From contig NC_040016.1 of the NCBI RefSeq assembly GCF_000972845.2, forward strand, positions 5,848,701 to 5,912,700: a stretch of 64,000 bases of DNA, given 5' to 3'. Every line of letters begins with the position of its first letter. Within the stretch, counting starts at the first letter, position 1. The position numbers and the translations under genes are program-made. Shown in pieces: positions 26,270 through 38,540 of the stretch. Origin of the DNA: Larimichthys crocea. Lineage: Eukaryota; Chordata; Actinopteri; Sciaenidae. The notes under the pieces are model-generated. The model was not told where the DNA came from and searched no databases. It worked only from the letters and a program-made list of their open reading frames with translations.

Positions 26270-29200
26270 CCCCCTCTTCTCCTGCATGCTATTTAACCTG
26301 GTTAGGATCCACAGATGCGTAGTTTCCCAGGCAGTGCTTGCAGATGATCTGCGGTGCCCCCAGTTGTTCAAAACGATCACTGCACTAGATACCTGTGTGT
26401 CAAATGATTTGAAGTGCCCTGTGTGTTTGGTTTCGTCTGACATTTTCTTTAAAACGTGTGTTTACATTCATGTATGTAAATCAGTCTAAAGGAGGCTTTC
26501 CATGGGAGAGGGATGCTTTTTTTGTGTGGTTTTAACGGGCACCAACACAGCTTCTCCAGAGTCATGTGTTACCTGAACTATAGTTGGCTGCTGTTATCTG
26601 AGGCTTCCTCCATACACTTTGCCAAATGAGCCCTGGAAACTGTAGAAGGCAGACCAGTGTCCAGTTCAGTGCCCCCAGCTGGAGGCCGTTTGTGGCTTCT
26701 CAAACCAACTAATACAATCCACACATTCATTGTGACTTGTTGCTGCCCGTAGAATTGCTGGACATGACATATGATCGCTTTGTTGCCCCTTTTGCCCCCC
26801 ACCCCCCACACCCCATCCCCCACCCAGCAGCACCCATCGACATTGAATATCAGGTGAGTGTGGTGATGCAACTTTGTCCTGTGTAGATGTAATCTGATGC
26901 AGTGTGTGCTCTTCTTCACAGGAACAGGAAAGTGGTGAACTACTCACAATTCAACGAGTCTGATGATGCAGGTAAGACACACCTGATGTGTTTTTGGCTA
27001 TATGTAAAATCCAACATCAGCATAAAGACATGCTTATTCATTTTTCCATCTGTGAGCTCAATGGTCAGTAAATCATACACAGAGGTGTGCACGGTTTAGT
27101 CCCATCTAGCGGCGAGAATGCAGATTGCAACCAACTGAATTCCATTCGCCTGTCCCTTCAAGTCTACAGGAGTAACTACGGCACCTGCAAAACTCACAAA
27201 GCCATTGTTTAGTTTGTCCATTCTAGGTCAGTTCAGCATGGCAGCATGTAAGACGACCCTGTAGACCAGTAGATCGTTTCAAATGTTACAAACTGGACCT
27301 TTTTTTTTTAAAGGCAAAATCTCTCAGCAAAGACTCATTTACATGTTGCCATGGTACACACACTGTCATATTGGGCTACCATGTGTGGTAGAATGCACAG
27401 ACACTGGTGTCATCCATATTAATACTGTAACTGATGGATTATACCAGATGATTCTGCTCCTAGTACAGAACATGTAGAAATATTTATTTTATTAGATATT
27501 TTAATGATTTTAGTAAAGACAAGTGACTAGTTCATTTAGTACAAATGATGCATCTAAACTTTATGTTGGCAAATCCAGTGTAGTGGTCTCAACATAACTT
27601 GTGCCAGCATGTCATCTCCTGTTATGTTTTTCACGTGGTTTATACAGGACATTCCAAACATCACCACTGAGAAGCAAATAAAGAAATGCAGAGTGACGAG
27701 GACTAAAAGTCAGCCCGTCTGACCAACTGCTACTATGAACGTGTCCATGACAGTAAGACTAAAATTGTGTCCTTTCTCTGTAGATGAGGAGTATGGTGAC
27801 AGTAAGCCGAAGAAGGTGCGCACAGCCCCTCGTGAGCCCAAGCACAAGCGCTCGAAGAACTCACAGGATGACAGGTGAGCCGTCGCTAAAGACCGACAGT
27901 CTAACAGGTTTCCACTCCATGTTTAGTCCTGTGACTTTTTGATTAATGTCTTAATTATATGGTTCTCCTCTTGAATGCATGACAGATTTCCACAGGTCCA
28001 ATCAATCTTGTGTCATGTACGGTTTAACCACTTGAATACATCGATGCAGAGAGCAGCACAATATTTGTCCTGTATGAGCAGGGTGGAAGTTTAACCCTCC
28101 AGAGGCAAATGGACACAGTCAGCACTAAGACCCCAGGATATAGTAGTACAGGTGCAACAAGGCTGAGGGGGGTGGGGTTAGGGCATTGGTAGAAGCCAGC
28201 TTTTATGGGGTAGCGAGCAAAGGAAATGGGTAGTTGATCAAATGCAGAGCAGACAGCCAGGTGTGCTATAGTGGTGTGTCAGAGTGTAGAGAGAAAGAAA
28301 CCAGAGGGAACTATTGGGGATGGAGGAGAGCGCATTCGATTCACCACGGATGCGTGTAGTGATGTACAACCTCTCTAAAATCGTATAGGGTTTTTATCTG
28401 AGCCCGGGTCGGTCTGCTTCAGTCATTCTGTAAAAAAGCCACAGTGTGGTTACACAAGTTTCCACACAGCTATGCAATAACAACTGTGCTTAGAGACTAC
28501 AGGTTGTCCCTGTGTTCAGTTCTTAGTACCTTTGTACCTGAAAATCTAGTTTTTGGACTTAAGTTTCACTGCCATGTTCCTGTTTGTTTTGAGAGATCAG
28601 CCTTATTTTGCTGATTGCTCAAACACTTCCTGCTATTCCTGCTTTGCGTTAGAAGCATTTCTTCTGGCAAACCTACAGAAAACTTTAATAGCAAAGAAGT
28701 TTTATAGTTATAAATGCAGTGAGTGAATAATCAGAGATTGATTCAGTTATGGACCTAGCACATGACATGTCCTGCACTACGGCCGTCTCTGTTTCTGCAT
28801 TGTCTCGCCTGTCAGGTGGACAATGTTCGTCTCTTTCAAAAAACTGAAATATCTTTGAGTGCTTTGTACATAGTACTGTGGAAAAGCTAAAGAAATCAAA
28901 TGTTTTTTTCCCTTTCATGTGGGGAAAAAACATTCAGTGTGAGACTTTACATGATTTAGGGACTCTGTTTCAATGTTTTGTTCGTTCCCCTCACCTTAAA
29001 GGATAGAGACAAAAACCAGTGTTGCTTTCACATTGTCGCTCAGGATCTTAGCGATGCACATTTCTTACCAGTTCTCTGTCCCCTTCCTCTGTTGTTTGTT
29101 TGTTTGAGTATTTGTTTGCTAAATGAAATGCAGATTGAAATCTGTGCCTTGTTCATGATCCCCCCGGGGCAACCTCACTCTACTCGCTCAGACTTTGTAT

Positions 29201-32200
29201 TGTCCTGATTTTTGTTCCAGTGAGGAGTCTGATGACAAGCTCTCCAAATCCAAAAATGATTCAGCAGGTAAGTCTCTCCGTTGTCTGATTGAGATGAGAA
29301 GGATGGCTGAGGGACTTTGTGAGTGAACGGTGGCGAGGCGGCTCCCTGATTTCCCTCTGTATCGTTGCTGCAGATGACTTTGGCAGCGATGATGAAGACA
29401 ATGAATTTGGAGAGGAGGAGGATGAAGATGGAGGAAGCGACTATGAAGAAAAAAGAGGGAAGAAGGCAAAGAAAGCCAAGGTGGAGAAGCCCACCAAGAG
29501 GGGGCCGAAGAGAAAACGGGCTGCAGGTAACAATCAAGTTTCTCTCCTGATCTCCTGATTGTGGTATCCATTCAAATGTGGTGACTGAAGTATATAGGGT
29601 GTATGCTGCTTCCTTCTACTTGGATACACAGTATGTGGAATCCTATGTTGTCATATGCGCATGCAGATGTTTACAGAACTCCATTAAAAGAGCAGTGTAT
29701 TTATTATGTAGTGGAATCTATCAGCAAAGTTGCAGTTAACAACCCTCTTGCTTCACCTGCTCCTCCTTAGCGTGTATGGGAAACTATGATGGCCATGAAG
29801 CGTTTGGAAAAAAACACACAATCCTATCTTCAGCCAGTGTTTAGTTTGTCCGTTACTTTAGAAGCATTCTGAAGCAACAAATACACAACAATTCTTATTT
29901 TTACGCGATTATACACTAATTAAAAACATAGCTTTGAGTATTATATTCCATTACCGCCATATTGTGTGAATAGAGCTCCCAAAATCGGACAGACTGGACC
30001 GTGAACAAGGAAAAGGTCCAATACAAGTTCACACTAAGGTTCAACATGACGTCGAATTCTAAATAAATGATTACAAGTTTTATTGACCAATAATTTAGCA
30101 CGTAAAAATTATGGGAATGACATAATATTTCAAATTTCCCATTATTATCCATTATAATTTATCAGTCAATTTAAAGCAATGATATTGTGTGCTTGAAAAT
30201 TTAACTGGTTAATAATCGTGTAAGTTAGTACTCTAAAGGACAGTCGAGTTGTAAAGAGAGCTAAATTAAAATTTTGATGCAATTTTGATTCTGTCTTTGA
30301 TCATAAAATATGAGTTTGAGCTGATTATTGAAGTAAAACCTTGATGGGTTTAGACATAGTGTTGCCAAATTAAATATGACAGCTAAAAAAAAATCACATT
30401 CCGTTTTTTTGGCTTTGTTCTGTGCAGCCAGATGATGTATTCGAGTGATCCGCGGGGGTTCTGGGATGTTTTGGAAGGCCAAGCAGCAAGCCAGTGGGGG
30501 TGCTACCATCAAAAATAATGATGAGAGGAATTGGTGCCATTGATGTTTTGACATGTGAATATCTAAAATAGCTTCAGCTTGGTGTTTGACGGGCAGCACG
30601 AGCTGTGTTCTGACTTTATTCCTCCCACATCTCGGGCTTATTGTGACTGATTGAGTCGTTTTGCCTCCAACACTCTGACGCTCTGCTTTGATTCATCACT
30701 GTGAGTCAACAGATTGATGAGCCTGATCAATCACTCGCCGTCATCTGTTGAGCTGAGTCCGTTGACGGCGTCGCTCTTGTGATCAATCAAACAGTGACTA
30801 GATGATGCTCTGAACAATATCCTCAGTAAATGTACATCTCTGCCTGCTATCCCCTGAAGAATTCATAGGAGTTAATGTAATTTTTTGTGCCCGATTTTAA
30901 ATCACCACAATGACTGTTTTTATATTTCTGCCTCATCAGCGCTCAAATGAATAATTAACCTCTACAGGAACAATGTGTGTGCTATCAGTAATTGCAATAG
31001 ACCTGGCAGTATGGGGCCTCAAATGACCTACACAGCAAAAACACCTCACCTGCAGTGCTTCACTGCAGCTTCTCATTACATATCATGGTGATATGTTCCA
31101 TTTAAAGCCATTGCTTTGCTTTGTTACCCAAAATACACACCCTGGTTAACAGGATGGCTGCTCCCAGTGGGATAATTTTTGCCTGATTGCCCAACCCTGG
31201 AAGCTATAGGAAATATGAGCTAGAATGGAGTTTCTCCAAATCTATATTTAGGTATACAAATCCTGTCATGCAGCGCATCTAAGGTTCCAAAAGACAGGAA
31301 GTAACTGTTTAAAAAAATCACTCTAGAGCTGGTTTTACTTATGTTTCATCATCATCATCATCATCATCATCTGAGGTGTAGTTTGGACATTGTAAAGCCC
31401 CTTTAGAAGGTCTGATATGGGCCAGAGAGCAGACAGACAACTAGTCTATAACTAAATGTATGCTGACGATGCAATCATGCATGTATAACAGACAGACAGA
31501 CCACTGAGTTACTGAATATGCAAATGATTGCTATCTCACAGTAACATTGAGCCATATGTGATGGCTCTGCAACAACTATTGATTGGAAGCAAATGGGGAA
31601 AGTACACAAGTTCAGATATCCAGGCTTTGTCTTCATTTCCCAATCAAATGTGAAGCACAGGTTAGGACCATCCAGACTAACCAGAACTGTTTGTCTTATA
31701 TGATTTTGTTTACCTATAAAGGCCACCCAGCTTTACATGCACACCATGATTTGATCACATCTTTCTTATTCGGTCGGCGACCAGGCAACCCTATCGTCAA
31801 TGAAATCTGTAATTTCATTATGCAAACCAAGCTTTAAAAATATTAGATCAGAAGGAAGACAAAATGGCAGCCGTGAAAAAAGTAGAATCTATTAAGCTTT
31901 GATAACTTAATAAATGTATGATTTATAACAAAGATTGAAATAGAATAGTGTGAATGGCCCTGCCCCAGGGGGAGTATTCAGTAGAGACAGTAAACTAGTC
32001 ATCTTTTCTATTTCAAGCCCCACAGATCTGTCTACACTGACATTTTAAAAAAACAAAAAACAAATAGGGCTTAAAGGCAAACTGAACACAGAGATCCAGG
32101 GGTGTATGTAGCTCTCCTTTTGTTCTCAGTGGTCGTTTTGAGTCATTTTCACAATTCTAGAAATTGATAGCATTGCCACTAACAATTAAAATCCAGTTAG

Positions 32201-32343
32201 TTACAAATCTGTTATTTCTTTCTCCCTCTCCTCATTCACTTTGTATGTTGCTTTACCACTGTCTCTAACAAACAGGCACAAACCTAATAAGAGATCTGGC
32301 ATTATCGCCTGATCAGCGTGATCGTCGTACAGTGTTTTTTTTT

Positions 32344-32421
<78 letters not shown>

Positions 32422-35400
32422 CCACCCATCAAGTGTTAACATGTTACAATATCAGTGGAGGCGGTCAGTAATTTAGAGCTGTCGGCTTCTGCAGGAAACA
32501 GCTGCATGAAGCCTACAACGATGTCAAAACAAGATGTCACACGTAAATCTGGTTAATCCACACAGTGGCACGTCTTTTTTTTTTTTTTTACCTGGCATAT
32601 TGTGAATCATTGTAACTGTGGGTGTGTGTTCTTTGTGCAGATGACAGTGATGACGAGAGGGAAGTGAGTCGAAAGCGTACAGTGCGCCAGGCGGCCTCCA
32701 AGGCCGTGTCCAAACAGAGGGAGATCTTGCTGGGCGACGGAGGCAGCGAGGACGAAGAGCACGAAGACCAAGAGGAGTCCTACATGGACCGTATGTACCA
32801 ATACACCACACCTGCTCCCAAAATATCTCAAGGTCTTCACATGATTGAAGGACTGAGAAAGGAAAATGTTTGTGTGTTTTTGCACTGAACACTTTACCTT
32901 TTCTAAGTCCAGACCTTCAAATTTGCCACCATTTCTGTTCTGATCTCAGGAACTACTTCATCTCTAAAAAAATCCTTCAAACGAAACAATTTGAGAAAAA
33001 GAGTCAGTCACTCATCAGAGATCACAAATAGACACTCGTTCATTTCAGGGGCATTCAAGACCACTGCATTAAAGTGATCATTATTATTTATCATCGTCAT
33101 CTCAGATAAAATGTTTCTGTGCACTGTTAGAAAGCTCTTAAAGGAGACGGCCTTTTCCTTTGAAATGACTCTATATTCTGCTCCATGCATCCATATGTGC
33201 TGTAACTGAACACATAAGGGTCCAGGTATAATAGGATGTTGGATTGACAGTGGCACAGTGTCCGTCTTGCAACGATTCTTACGTGTCCCTTTTCTGTGTA
33301 CAGCCGATGAGTCCGGCAGCGACGAGGACTTCATGGTGGAAGATGATGATGACAGCGACTACGGTCACTCCAAGAAGAGAGGCAAGAAGGTGATTCGACG
33401 GGGACGGCCGGACAAGAAGGAGAAGAAAAGCCCCAAACCTCGACTAAAGGCCACAGGTGAGAGGTCCAGTCCTTCTGCAGCTGTGTTTGTGATGCTCCCA
33501 GTTGTGCCCGCTGAATCAGGTCAGGCAGCTTGTGAAAACCGCGTAGAGCGCTACACAGTAAGGAGGCTACATCTGTTAGTCTAAAGTGTCAGATACATAT
33601 TTAATCAATGTTCCACGTGTTCTGTCGCTCATCTAATTTCCAGGCTTTATCTACGCAGTTGTGATCAGTAATTAGGCTGTCACTCAAAACTCAAGAACAC
33701 TCAACACTCAAACTGCTGTCTCAGTGCAACAAAAAGTTCAGATCTCAATTCAACGTTGGAGTTATTTTTAACTTCACGAAATGTTGGAAGCTCAAATGGT
33801 TTGACACTAAATTGACATTTGATAAGACTGAAACACAAGAATGCAACAAGAATCCGCAGGAGTGATATCCCATCAATCATTTAGTTTATAAAAGTTGTAA
33901 AATAGCATTTATTGAAGAGGGCATAATAACACCGTTTAGGACTTCATCCTGACTCAGGATTTGACTCCACACTTGAAACTTTTGACTTGTAGAACAATGA
34001 TTTTATCTGATATTAAGTATAAATAATAAATGTTGTGTTCATAAATATTAACACAGTTTGATGATCAGTCAGCATGCTCCTGTTAAAGCTTCCTCCTCGT
34101 AACTTTGAAATATAACAGACTGTAGGGTAGGTAAGGTGGTCACCTTCAGTTATTGATCTCGTATGAAAGAAACTGGAGATGTGACTCCTGAAGGTGGCGT
34201 GATGCGCCCAGAGAGCGAGAAGACGTCTCACTCTGTTGGAGTTGTTAGAACTACAAACACGTTGTACAGAGGTGTTACAGAGTGGAGCTTCTTCCCCAAC
34301 GGATGATCTTTGGCTGAGAGCAGCTAGCAGCTGCAGAGAGCGCACAGACCAGACAACACACAAAACATTTTGGCCTCTTATCAGGTTAATCAGGAATTAA
34401 TTGGCCACAGCGGATGAGATCTGTCGCTTGTAACATTTGTTATTTTAAACTGGTGAAAGTGTCGACTAAAAAAAAGAAGCTGCTCACTGAATGCTTTGCG
34501 CACTTAGAATGACGGAGCAGATTCATCCGTGTGTTTTTCACATTCACACTCATTTCCACTCACATGTAGTGAAATGCTGCACTGTAGTCTGCGCTAAAGG
34601 AGAGCAGCTCTGCAACACCTGCAGGCTCAACAGAGTTCAGTAAAGCTGTTGTAGATGATCCATAAAACTGAGCCCAGATCAGCTGTGATGCAGATCTTTA
34701 AGATCAGTTTGAGATTGTACCGCAGGTCATGATGCTGTCAGAACAGTGTCTGTTTATGAATCAGTAATAATCTGTGCAACAGCAGTTGGAAGATTCCACT
34801 TGTGATTGGTGGTTGATGTGGAGCATTAAAGGAACAGTTTGATGTTCAATCAGAAGTGTGATCCCACTCCATCGTCTGGTTTGTAAAGCTATGCACTTAG
34901 CTTAGCACGACAGCTGGAAACGAGTAATATGGCTCTGCCATTTTAGGTCTCTGGGGTCCCATTAATGTTCCTATCAATTGCCTTTGTGTGGGTGGACCCC
35001 AGATGGTTTACATCTTGTGTCTTCTGTGCACAAACAGAACTGTCAAAAAAATGTCCATTTATGTCCAGAAGCTGTTACGTGGTGTAACTTGGCAAACAGC
35101 AGCTTATCGGCCCAGAACTCAGCGGATTCACAGTGACGATAAGGTCGCATACAGACCAAATTAGGCGCTGTGGTGAAAACAGGTTTTTCTATTCATTGGG
35201 CTGTGCTGGTGCGGGCCATGGAGGGTTGCAAAAAAAAAAAAAAAAAGCAGTGATCTGTGGTAGAGAAGCTGAGCCGGATTTTGGAAAATCGCACCGCCCA
35301 TCAGACGATCAGACCAATCAAACTGCTCCACACTCAGCCTGAAATGTCTCCACCATCCAGGACTTAACTAGATACTCTACCCAATGTGCTCTGGCTTTGT

Positions 35401-35917
35401 TTATTTTATGTATGCAGCTTCTAAATCTGTCTGGCTCGCAGTTTACGCTGCAAAGTTAAATTTGATTGAGTGGAGAGCTTTGATTGAGAGACATAGACAG
35501 TGAATGAGAGTGAGGGAGCGCCGGGTTAATCAGAGAAATAAAGGTTTTGTCCTGATTGTTTCACAGTGGTTACGTTCAACACAAATAGACACACCCCCAG
35601 CAGCCTCCCTTACAAAGAGCAAATTGTAATCTTTTGATCACTAACTGATCTGTTTCCCCCCCGCAGTGACCCCCAGTCCAATGAAAGGAAAGGGGAAGGG
35701 GCGCCCCAGCGCCAAGGCCCTGGAGAAGAGCTCACCCAAAGAGGAGGAAGAGGAGGACCCAGAGAGTCCCCTGGAGGAAGAAGAGGAGGAGGCCGAGAAG
35801 AAAGAGACCTCCCCCGCTCCCAAGACGACGAAGGAGGCCGCAGGAGGCGACGAGGAGGAGGAAGACGAAGAGGAGGAGGACGGCTCGGAAGAGGAGGCAC
35901 CCTCCGGAGAAGACTAG
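21996..35917 (+). CDS. nucks1: nucks1: nuclear casein kinase and cyclin-dependent kinase substrate 1
   Basis: Eight coding exons: 21,996-22,012; 26,922-26,971; 27,784-27,874; 29,221-29,267; 29,374-29,526; 32,641-32,790; 33,304-33,456; 35,667-35,917. All introns are GT-AG, the joined frame stays open, and it ends at TAG after 303 residues. The start is [19 protein letters not shown], nearly identical to vertebrate NUCKS1, and the last residues (EEEAPSGED) also match. NUCKS1 is an intrinsically disordered chromatin-associated phosphoprotein, a paralogue of RAD51AP1, linked to DNA binding, homologous recombination and transcription. Visible features: acidic Ser-Asp/Glu runs suited to CK2, basic clusters for nuclear import, the conserved [12 protein letters not shown] block (136-147), an RRGRP AT-hook-like core (201-205), TPSP (222-225) and GKGKGRP (228-234) with proline-directed kinase sites, and a Glu-rich tail. 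It is longer than human (243 residues from memory), chiefly through exon 5 and a longer tail. Which teleost paralogue (a or b) is undetermined. Confidence 0.95.
25205..25520. repeat. dispersed repeat (copy 1) in nucks1 intron 1
   Basis: Similar by eye to 58,640-58,900. Both share a GCCCGGTTACATTGCC / GCCGGATACATTGCC block, then CTCACAGT..CAGGC/GAGCAGCC, and the word ACATTAGCTAACAGCAGCTA. Two independent copies in one window imply an interspersed element. The ORF at 25,191-25,478 lies inside it and is not a gene. Confidence 0.6.
26237..26266. repeat. (AC)n microsatellite
   Basis: About 15 AC units in nucks1 intron 1. Confidence 0.95.
26972..27783 (+). other. nucks1 intron 2
   Basis: Phase 1, GT-AG. 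It includes a diverged TTAAAGGTCCA-family copy at about 27,090-27,300 (GCAGATTGCAACCAACTGAA left, AACTGGACCT right). Confidence 0.85.
27090..27300. repeat. copy of the TTAAAGGTCCA-type element
   Basis: Shares ATCTAGCGGCGAGAATGCAG with the ATCTAGTGGTGAAGTTGCAG of the complete copy, and ends ACTGGACCT. Confidence 0.65.
27875..29220 (+). other. nucks1 intron 3
   Basis: Phase 2, GT-AG, 1,346 nt. No repeat or RNA gene is recognised in it. Confidence 0.85.
29374..29526 (+). CDS. nucks1: nucks1 coding exon 5, extra acidic-basic module
   Basis: 153 nt, phase 1-1, residues 69-119. An Asp/Glu-rich first half leads to [10 protein letters not shown] and a Lys/Arg-rich end [10 protein letters not shown]. 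The arrangement copies exon 7 (33,304-33,456), which has the same length and phase. The human protein goes from the exon-4 equivalent almost directly to the exon-6 block, so this exon is either gained in fish or lost in tetrapods. Confidence 0.85.
29700..30000. repeat. copy of the TTAAAGGTCCA-type element
   Basis: Diverged copy with CAGTGTTTAGTTTGTCCGTT, TATACACTAATTAAAAACAT and a terminal AGACTGGACC. Confidence 0.6.
31347..31371. repeat. (ATC)n microsatellite
   Basis: About eight ATC units. Confidence 0.9.
32345..32419. repeat. (CA)n microsatellite
   Basis: About 37 uninterrupted CA units, roughly 220 nt upstream of nucks1 exon 6. Confidence 0.97.
32791..33303 (+). other. nucks1 intron 6
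   Basis: Phase 1, 513 nt, GT-AG, with nothing else recognised. The ORF that continues past exon 6 into this intron is read-through and not protein. Confidence 0.85.
33457..35666 (+). other. nucks1 intron 7
   Basis: Phase 1, 2,210 nt, GT-AG. It holds a dispersed-repeat copy at about 34,828-34,935 and an A run at about 35,229-35,246. Confidence 0.85.
34828..34935 (+). repeat. partial dispersed fish repeat (AAAGGAACAGTTTGA type)
   Basis: Starts AAAGGAACAGTTTGATGTTC and carries ACTTAGCTTAGCACGACAGC followed by TGGAAAC. The related text TTTATGCTAAGCTAAGCTAT lies in reverse orientation near 54,342. I recall this as a common percomorph non-autonomous element. Confidence 0.55.
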
Positions 35918-38540
35918 AAGATGGTACCCGCTGAAGCCCATCCTCCACGTCTCTCTGTCTCTTCTCAACGTTCTTGTTTTCTTTTGTTGCTCTGCGTTAA
36001 GAGTTGTTCGGGGTTATTTTTTTTTTCTTTTCTGTTTCTCTTTATTTTTTTTATTTTTTCCTCCTCGCGGTGGCCTGGCTCAATGGTTTGGACTTTGTGT
36101 GCTTTTTCTTGTGTTGCTTCTCCCTCCCCCTCCACATCCCCTTCCTCCAACCAAGACATTGTGCGTGTGTGTGCGTGTGAGGAAATTTTTCACTTTGAAC
36201 AGAGTCACAATATTCAGCCTTCCTGACTTTTATCATTTCTGCATTTTAGTCTGAAAATACAGACAGGTCTCTGCCTTTCCAAGAGCTCAGTACTAGTGAG
36301 CATCCGTCCTCAGTGTGAACAGACCAGTTCACTTGTGTGTGTGTTTTGTTTTTTTCTTTTTTTTCTTTTCCCTCTCCTCACCCCTGGGATTATCAGTGAC
36401 CTGCCACACCGTTTTTCTTCCTGCTTATTTGACTGATGTGCGTACAGGGAGTATTGTTCAGAGCTTCTCAGTATCAGTAACTAAAGCGCTGTATTTACAA
36501 AGCGACATTAAGTCAACACTCGCAGGGCTGAAGTCTTCACCCTCTCTTTGGTACTTTGTGCTTTTAAACCAGGAGCATGTTTTAACAGGGCAGCACTAGT
36601 TTGGTCATTGTTTTAAAGCAGCGCCCTTTTAATTTAATGTTTTAAACGCCACCCGGCTTTTTGACACTATATCAGCACCATGATGTCTCGTTTGTGTTGC
36701 CCGCGTGGGGAGTGCATTAAAACGCGTTCTTTTTTTGAGAAGTATTCCACTTGTAGCTGCTGCTTGTAGATCAGTTGAAACGGTTAAAGGTGTGTTCTGT
36801 TGACAGGCCGCTGCCATCGCGCGCGTCAAGCCAGCATGTGTGTTTTTATGTACTTGTTTAAAAATTTGTATGCTTTTTTCTCTCTCAGCCCATCAGCTGC
36901 CTATGTGAAACGGTTTTTGTTGAATGTTGGGCTGCACCATGCTACGTGAAGCAACCCCCCCACCCGCTCTTTTTATAAACGTACGACCCCTCCACCCTCC
37001 CCTGCATGGCCACAGCAACTTCTTAACATTCAACCCCTTGTGCCAGGCACCCCTAAATCTTGTTTTGTTTATTTTTAAGAAATGCAAGAAGAGATGTTTT
37101 TTTTTTTGTTTGTTTTTTTGTTTTTTTTCCTTTTGAGAGTTAAAAAAAAAAATGAATGTCGTTTTTTTTTCTCCTGTTGGTTCATTGTTCTAATTCTCTA
37201 TTCAGATTTTTTTTGTAATGTTTGTTTTTTAAGAAAAGAAATAAAATGTATCTTGATTTTAAAGAAAAAAAGTCGACCCTATCCAATCTGTTCTGCCCGA
37301 TGGTTGGACCAGTCATCCTTCCCCGAGTTCCTCCTTGTTCTTTCAATCACTTTCTTCTCCTCCCCTCTCTCCCAGTCCCATCAGCTTAATGGTTACTGTT
37401 GGTATCCATGCTCATGTGTTTCCTCTGAGCTTTTTTGTTCATCCATTAGTACTTCACAAGTGGAAACATTTTGTTTTGTTTTTTTTTGTTTTTCTTTTTT
37501 CAATTTAGAATTACAAAGTACTGAGGCTCACAAAAGATCAGCAGCTCGGTACATCCGACATTCATTTGTCTTTTTAATGCCTTAATTTTCATTGAGTTCA
37601 GTTTCAGTAGTGGCTCTGATAACGTCATTGGAGGCCTGAGAATGTAACCTGTATTAGGCTGAGAACAAGTCAACAATTTGTATGATCAGCAGACCATCCA
37701 AAGCCATAAAACGATCTCAAAACTAGTGACTCGGAGATCAGGTGCAGCACTTGTGAGATTGTCCTTTTTTGCGATAAGTAGTGTTTTGATGTCAAAGCAA
37801 AAAAAAATAAAAATACAAAAAAATGGGAAGAAGCTGCTGTTGTGACCTTGGGAACATAAATTCATTATTATGAGAAATTCAGATTTGTCCCAAGGCTGCA
37901 ATAGGAATCAGTCCTGGATGTGTACAGGACGAAGTCGAACCTTGTCCTCGGTTCAGAAGCACATTCAATTGTTTTACAACTGTCCTTATTAGCGGGTTAG
38001 TGTGTTTTTTCTACGTTCAGGTCCTGAATTGGCACTCAAGTTGGACGATTGGATATGAATAGGAAAATAAATCAGAAAAAAGTGTTTATACCAATCTAAA
38101 GCTCAGAGAGCTCTGTTTGCAGCAGAATCAGACACTGTCTGTAGTCGACAGCGTTGAGGGCTTGAACGAGGGTCCTCTCCATCATCCCACAGGGGGCACA
38201 TAGCATAAGGCTGTGAATTTCTCCTCTTTCATCCATTCTACGATTTCTTCTGTTGTACTGTTTTTGATGTTTTTTTTCTATCTACCTTCAGTTGTATTGG
38301 CAATGTAAATGTAAGCCAAGTTGTGATTCCTACAGGAGACCAAGCGGAGAAGCTTTTTGTCAGTAGTGTGGAAAAGGAACGCTGAACTCTTGAATCTTTT
38401 GCATGTTGTGGAAAAAGTGCGAAGCGATAATGATGCTGGTGATGGCAATATTGTGGTCTTACAAAAAGTATTAACAACAACGACGATGTTGATAATGTTT
38501 TGGTTTCCCAGCTTCTAATAAAGGCAACCTACTTTTTATA
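35918..38540 (+). other. nucks1: nucks1 3' untranslated region, probable extent
   Basis: Sequence after the TAG is T-rich with several long T runs (about 36,018-36,060, 36,345-36,370, 37,097-37,130). Two polyadenylation signals AATAAA are seen, at 37,240-37,245 and 38,517-38,522, the latter followed by a T-rich tail. Mammalian NUCKS1 also has a multi-kilobase 3' UTR. Alternative 3' ends about 1.3 kb and 2.6 kb after the stop are therefore plausible. The exact end is inferred. Confidence 0.55.

Larger units (their letters stand above)
22013..26921 (+). other. nucks1 intron 1
   Basis: A 4,909-nt phase-2 intron with donor AG/gtaggt and acceptor ttcacag. Its first several hundred bases stay CpG-rich (22,013-22,860, with a GGA-rich patch near 22,525-22,545), so promoter-proximal regulation may extend into it. 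It also holds the dispersed repeat at about 25,205-25,520 and a (CA)n run at 26,237-26,266. Confidence 0.85.
29527..32640 (+). other. nucks1 intron 5
   Basis: Phase 1, 3,114 nt, GT-AG. It holds a TTAAAGGTCCA-family fragment (about 29,700-30,000), an (ATC)n run (31,347-31,371) and a long (CA)n tract (32,345-32,419). No exon is seen inside. Confidence 0.85.

Noticed and set aside
29175..29571. Minus-strand ORFs of 120-127 codons
   Set aside because: They are antisense shadows of nucks1 exons 4-5, whose biased codons suppress stops on the other strand.
35610..35968. Minus-strand Ser/Pro-rich ORF of 112 codons
   Set aside because: Antisense of the Glu-rich nucks1 last exon.
37082..37585. 167-codon Phe-rich ORF
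   Set aside because: It lies in the T-rich nucks1 3' UTR; Phe codons come from T runs and no family is recognised.
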